Of a DNA stretch of 64,000 nt, positions 60,456 through 64,000 are shown piece after piece. Position numbers and translations under genes: made by a program. The stretch's first letter is position 1. Each line of letters starts with the position of its first letter. The stretch is from Alphaproteobacteria bacterium MarineAlpha11_Bin1. Its GTDB lineage: Bacteria; Pseudomonadota; Alphaproteobacteria; MPNO01; UBA830. The stretch covers positions 310,001 to 374,000 of the forward strand of contig PTJZ01000001.1 of the NCBI GenBank assembly GCA_002937455.1. Direction: 5' to 3'. Under the pieces are notes generated by a model. That model did no database searches. It had not been told where the DNA came from and was given only the letters and a program-made list of their open reading frames with translations.

Positions 60456-61331
60456 TTATCCCTTCATCGCATCTACCATCGCGTTGCCAATACCGGCTGG
60501 CGAGTTAGATACCCTGATACCTGCACTTTTCATGGCTTCAATTTTGTCGTCAGCGCCGCCTTTCCCTCCGGAAATGATTGCCCCTGCATGCCCCATCCTA
60601 CGTCCCGGTGGGGCAGTCACACCTGCAATAAAACCCACGACTGGCTTCTTCGTTTTTGCCTTTTTTAGAAAGTCAGCCGCGTCTTCTTCGGCGGAACCAC
60701 CAATTTCGCCAATCATAACGATACCCTCAGTTTCATCGTCACCAAGGAAGCTATCGATACAATCTACGAAGTTAGTCCCATTCACCGGATCACCACCAAT
60801 ACCGATGCAGGTGGTCTGCCCAAGGCCTGCAGCGGTCGTCTGCGCGACGGCTTCATAGGTTAGCGTGCCAGACCGGGATACGATCCCAATCTTTCCGCGG
60901 TGGTGGATATGTCCCGGCATAATGCCAATCTTGCACTCATCGGGCGTGATTATGCCGGGGCAGTTTGGTCCGATCAGGCGGGTGTTAGAATTAGTTAGTG
61001 CGCGTTTAACGCGCACCATATCAATGACTGGGATTCCCTCAGTGATACAGACCACCAAGGGAATCTCTACATCGATAGCCTCGAGGATGGCATCCGCTGC
61101 AAAAGGCGGAGGCACATAAATGACCGAAGCATTCGCACCGGTTTTCTCGACAGCTGCGGCGACAGTATCAAAAACCGGCAGATTTAGGTGCATGCCGCCA
61201 CCTTTGCCAGGCGTGACACCCCCGACCATGTTTGTACCGTAGGCGATCGCCTGTTCCGAATGAAAGGTTCCTTGCGCGCCGGTGAACCCCTGGCATATGA
61301 CCTTTGTGTCTTTCCCAACAATTACAGACAT
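60456..61331 (-). CDS. sucD: Succinyl-CoA ligase subunit alpha
   Basis: 291 residues. Substrate-level phosphorylation in the TCA cycle. CoA-binding [19 protein letters not shown], the [17 protein letters not shown] segment, and the phospho-His in [16 protein letters not shown]. The start overlaps the sucC stop (TGATG). Confidence 0.98.
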   Translation of the reverse strand: MSVIVGKDTKVICQGFTGAQGTFHSEQAIAYGTNMVGGVTPGKGGGMHLNLPVFDTVAAAVEKTGANASVIYVPPPFAADAILEAIDVEIPLVVCITEGIPVIDMVRVKRALTNSNTRLIGPNCPGIITPDECKIGIMPGHIHHRGKIGIVSRSGTLTYEAVAQTTAAGLGQTTCIGIGGDPVNGTNFVDCIDSFLGDDETEGIVMIGEIGGSAEEDAADFLKKAKTKKPVVGFIAGVTAPPGRRMGHAGAIISGGKGGADDKIEAMKSAGIRVSNSPAGIGNAMVDAMKG

Positions 61332-62527
61332 CAGGCCGCCTCCTGCGTTACTTTGACAGCTTTTTCCGCAGCATCTGCGAGATTATCCGCGGAAACGATT
61401 GGCAGACCAGATTCTTCGAGAATTTTTTTACCTAATTCGACATTAGTACCCGCCAAACGGACCACTAGAGGTACGTCAAGACTAACCTCCCGAGCCGCCG
61501 CGACAACCCCCTCTGCGATGACGTCGCAGCGCATGATGCCACCAAAGATGTTCACCAGGATCGACTCGACGTTAGGGTCAGACAGGATAAGTTTGAACGC
61601 TATCGTTACTCTCTCCTTGGTCGCGCCGCCGCCTACATCCAAGAAGTTAGCTGGTGAGCCGCCATAGAGTTTAATGATATCCATAGTAGCCATAGCAAGC
61701 CCAGCGCCATTGACCATACAGCCAATACTACCGTCGAGCGTGATATAATTTAGATCATGTTTTGCTGCCTCTAATTCAGTCGCGTCCTCTTCCTCCTCGT
61801 CGCGGAGTTCTTCGACTTCCTTTTGACGGAACAGGGCATTGTCGTCGAAGTTCATTTTCGCATCGAGCGCAATGATATCGTCGGCGCCCGTTACGACCAG
61901 CGGATTAATTTCGATGATTGAAGCGTCGAGATCGTTAAACGCGGCATACATTGCCGTCAGAAATTTAGACGCGGCATTGACCTGATTGCCTTTTAGTCCG
62001 AGTCCGAACGCTATCTGGCGAGTATGGAAAGGTTGGATACCAGTCGCCGGATCAATATCGAGTTTCAGGATTTTTTCCGGCGTCGCCTCGGCAACCTCTT
62101 CGATCTCCATGCCACCCTCTGTGGACGCCATAATAGTTATACGACTGGTTGCTCGGTCGATCAGAATCCCGAGATATAGCTCGCGCACAATATCGCATCC
62201 CTCTTCTATATAGACGCGCTTAACTTCCTTTCCCTCATCACCGGTCTGTTTTGTGACCAGAACCTTGTGCAGCATATTTTTGGCGTTCTCGCGGACGTCG
62301 TCTAGAGACTTGACGACACGGACGCCTCCCTTTTCGCTATAATCATCCTTAAACCGGCCTGCCCCTCGCCCACCAGCGTGAATCTGCGACTTAACCACCC
62401 AAATTTCTCCGCCGAGGTCTTCGGCAACCTTTGCGGCCTCATCGGAGGTGTAGGCTACCCCACCACGCGGAACCGCGACGCCGTATTTGGCGAGTAACTG
62501 CTTTGCCTGATATTCATGAATATTCAT
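61331..62527 (-). CDS. sucC: Succinyl-CoA ligase subunit beta (ADP-forming)
   Basis: 398 residues. ATP-grasp subunit: [63 protein letters not shown] and [18 protein letters not shown]. An acidic stretch ([20 protein letters not shown]) is typical of alphaproteobacterial SucC. 122 bp after mdh. Confidence 0.98.
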   Translation of the reverse strand: MNIHEYQAKQLLAKYGVAVPRGGVAYTSDEAAKVAEDLGGEIWVVKSQIHAGGRGAGRFKDDYSEKGGVRVVKSLDDVRENAKNMLHKVLVTKQTGDEGKEVKRVYIEEGCDIVRELYLGILIDRATSRITIMASTEGGMEIEEVAEATPEKILKLDIDPATGIQPFHTRQIAFGLGLKGNQVNAASKFLTAMYAAFNDLDASIIEINPLVVTGADDIIALDAKMNFDDNALFRQKEVEELRDEEEEDATELEAAKHDLNYITLDGSIGCMVNGAGLAMATMDIIKLYGGSPANFLDVGGGATKERVTIAFKLILSDPNVESILVNIFGGIMRCDVIAEGVVAAAREVSLDVPLVVRLAGTNVELGKKILEESGLPIVSADNLADAAEKAVKVTQEAA

Positions 62528-62649
62528 GTTGAATCTATATGCTCCTAGGCCACATAAAAAAGGGAAAAGTGTTTTTGAGGCAACTTTTACAAAAATCTAG
62601 GCCGCCATTAAGGGAACTCGGACTGCCCGCCGAACAGAATCATGAGGCG

Positions 62650-63654
<1,005 letters not shown>

Positions 63655-63832
63655 TTACCGTCCGCCAGAGAACTGCCGGACCGTAGGTTTTCTAGCGCCG
63701 TTGAATTATAAGGGCAAGAGAAAGAATCAAAGTTTGTTCACGGTGTGAACACCATCAAAACACGCTGTAACTATGATTTAGGTGGGGCGGGAAGTAAGGA
63801 TTTCATATGACATACTCAGGACGATACGGCCA

Positions 63833-64000
63833 TTAAGACCGACTGTGGGTCTGAATATATTCTTCTGACTGCATTTCGATAAGACGTGAGGCCGTCCGCT
63901 CGAACGCCACCGCGGTATCTCCCTCCGTGCAAAGCTCGTCGGGTTCTACAGCCGCCGACACCACCATATTCACTCTCGCCTCATAGAGCGCATCGATCAA
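63833..64000 (-). CDS. zapE: Cell division ATPase ZapE, C-terminal end (cut by window edge)
   Basis: The minus strand gives 55 residues ending at TAA 63833-63835: LIDALYEARVNMVVSAAVEP, then DELCTEGDTAVAFERTASRL and IEMQSEEYI. This matches the end of ZapE (AFG1-like ATPase), whose gene normally precedes mdh in alphaproteobacteria. Only the last part is inside the window. Confidence 0.85.
   Translation of the reverse strand: MIDALYEARVNMVVSAAVEPDELCTEGDTAVAFERTASRLIEMQSEEYIQTHSRS

Overview
The window looks like a chromosomal segment of an alphaproteobacterium, most like the Rhodospirillales. The evidence is gene order: obgE-proB-proA-nadD-rsfS-rlmH-gpmI-envC-ctpA-DUF610-rppH, atpHAGDC, priA, fsa-DUF484-xerC, and zapE-mdh-sucCD-sucAB-lpd in alphaproteobacterial arrangement. 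L21 has a Lys/Ala-rich tail, Uup starts with TTG, and a Zur-type operator drives zinc uptake. Species cannot be fixed from the sequence alone.

Layout. 1-13.3 kb is an accessory, catabolic-looking region: the end of a redoxin, a class II aldolase, a protein of the 4,5-dihydroxyphthalate decarboxylase fold, YciI, a fumarylacetoacetate-hydrolase-family enzyme, a TauD/TfdA oxygenase and a UbiD decarboxylase. uup and recQ follow, then an enol-lactonase-like hydrolase, a split ThDP decarboxylase (ComD/ComE-like) and an intact carboxymuconolactone-decarboxylase (CMD) gene. The intact CMD gene lies between two decayed reverse-strand genes, a luciferase-like oxidoreductase fragment and a second CMD gene. 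13.3-16.4 kb is a zinc-uptake locus (znuA divergent from zur-znuC-znuB) around a near-perfect palindromic operator. 16.4-17.4 kb is a gamma-resorcylate decarboxylase with all canonical metal ligands.

17.5-25.4 kb is the most interesting part, a selenium module. It has a selenoneine-synthase-type EgtB homologue (senA), a selenosugar-synthase-type glycosyltransferase (senB) and an oxidoreductase-SelD fusion (senC/selD). The last is in one operon with a PhnCDE-like ABC transporter of the putative selenium-oxyanion class. Together these could import selenium, activate it as selenophosphate, make a selenosugar and join it to hercynine. No egtD for hercynine, and no selA, selB or tRNA-Sec, is present here. 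25.5-31 kb holds histidine-utilisation genes hutF, hutG, hutI and hutU, without hutH. A PcaC-like CMD protein and tRNA-Ser(CGA) follow.

32-64 kb is core housekeeping: rplU-rpmA-obgE-proBA-nadD-rsfS-rlmH-gpmI-envC-ctpA-DUF610-rppH on the plus strand, F1 ATP synthase atpHAGDC and priA on the minus strand, fsa-DUF484-xerC on the plus strand, then the TCA block lpd, sucB, sucA, sucD, sucC, mdh and the end of zapE, all minus. nadD, and perhaps rsfS, have no ATG/GTG/TTG that keeps the conserved N-terminus and appear to use CTG.
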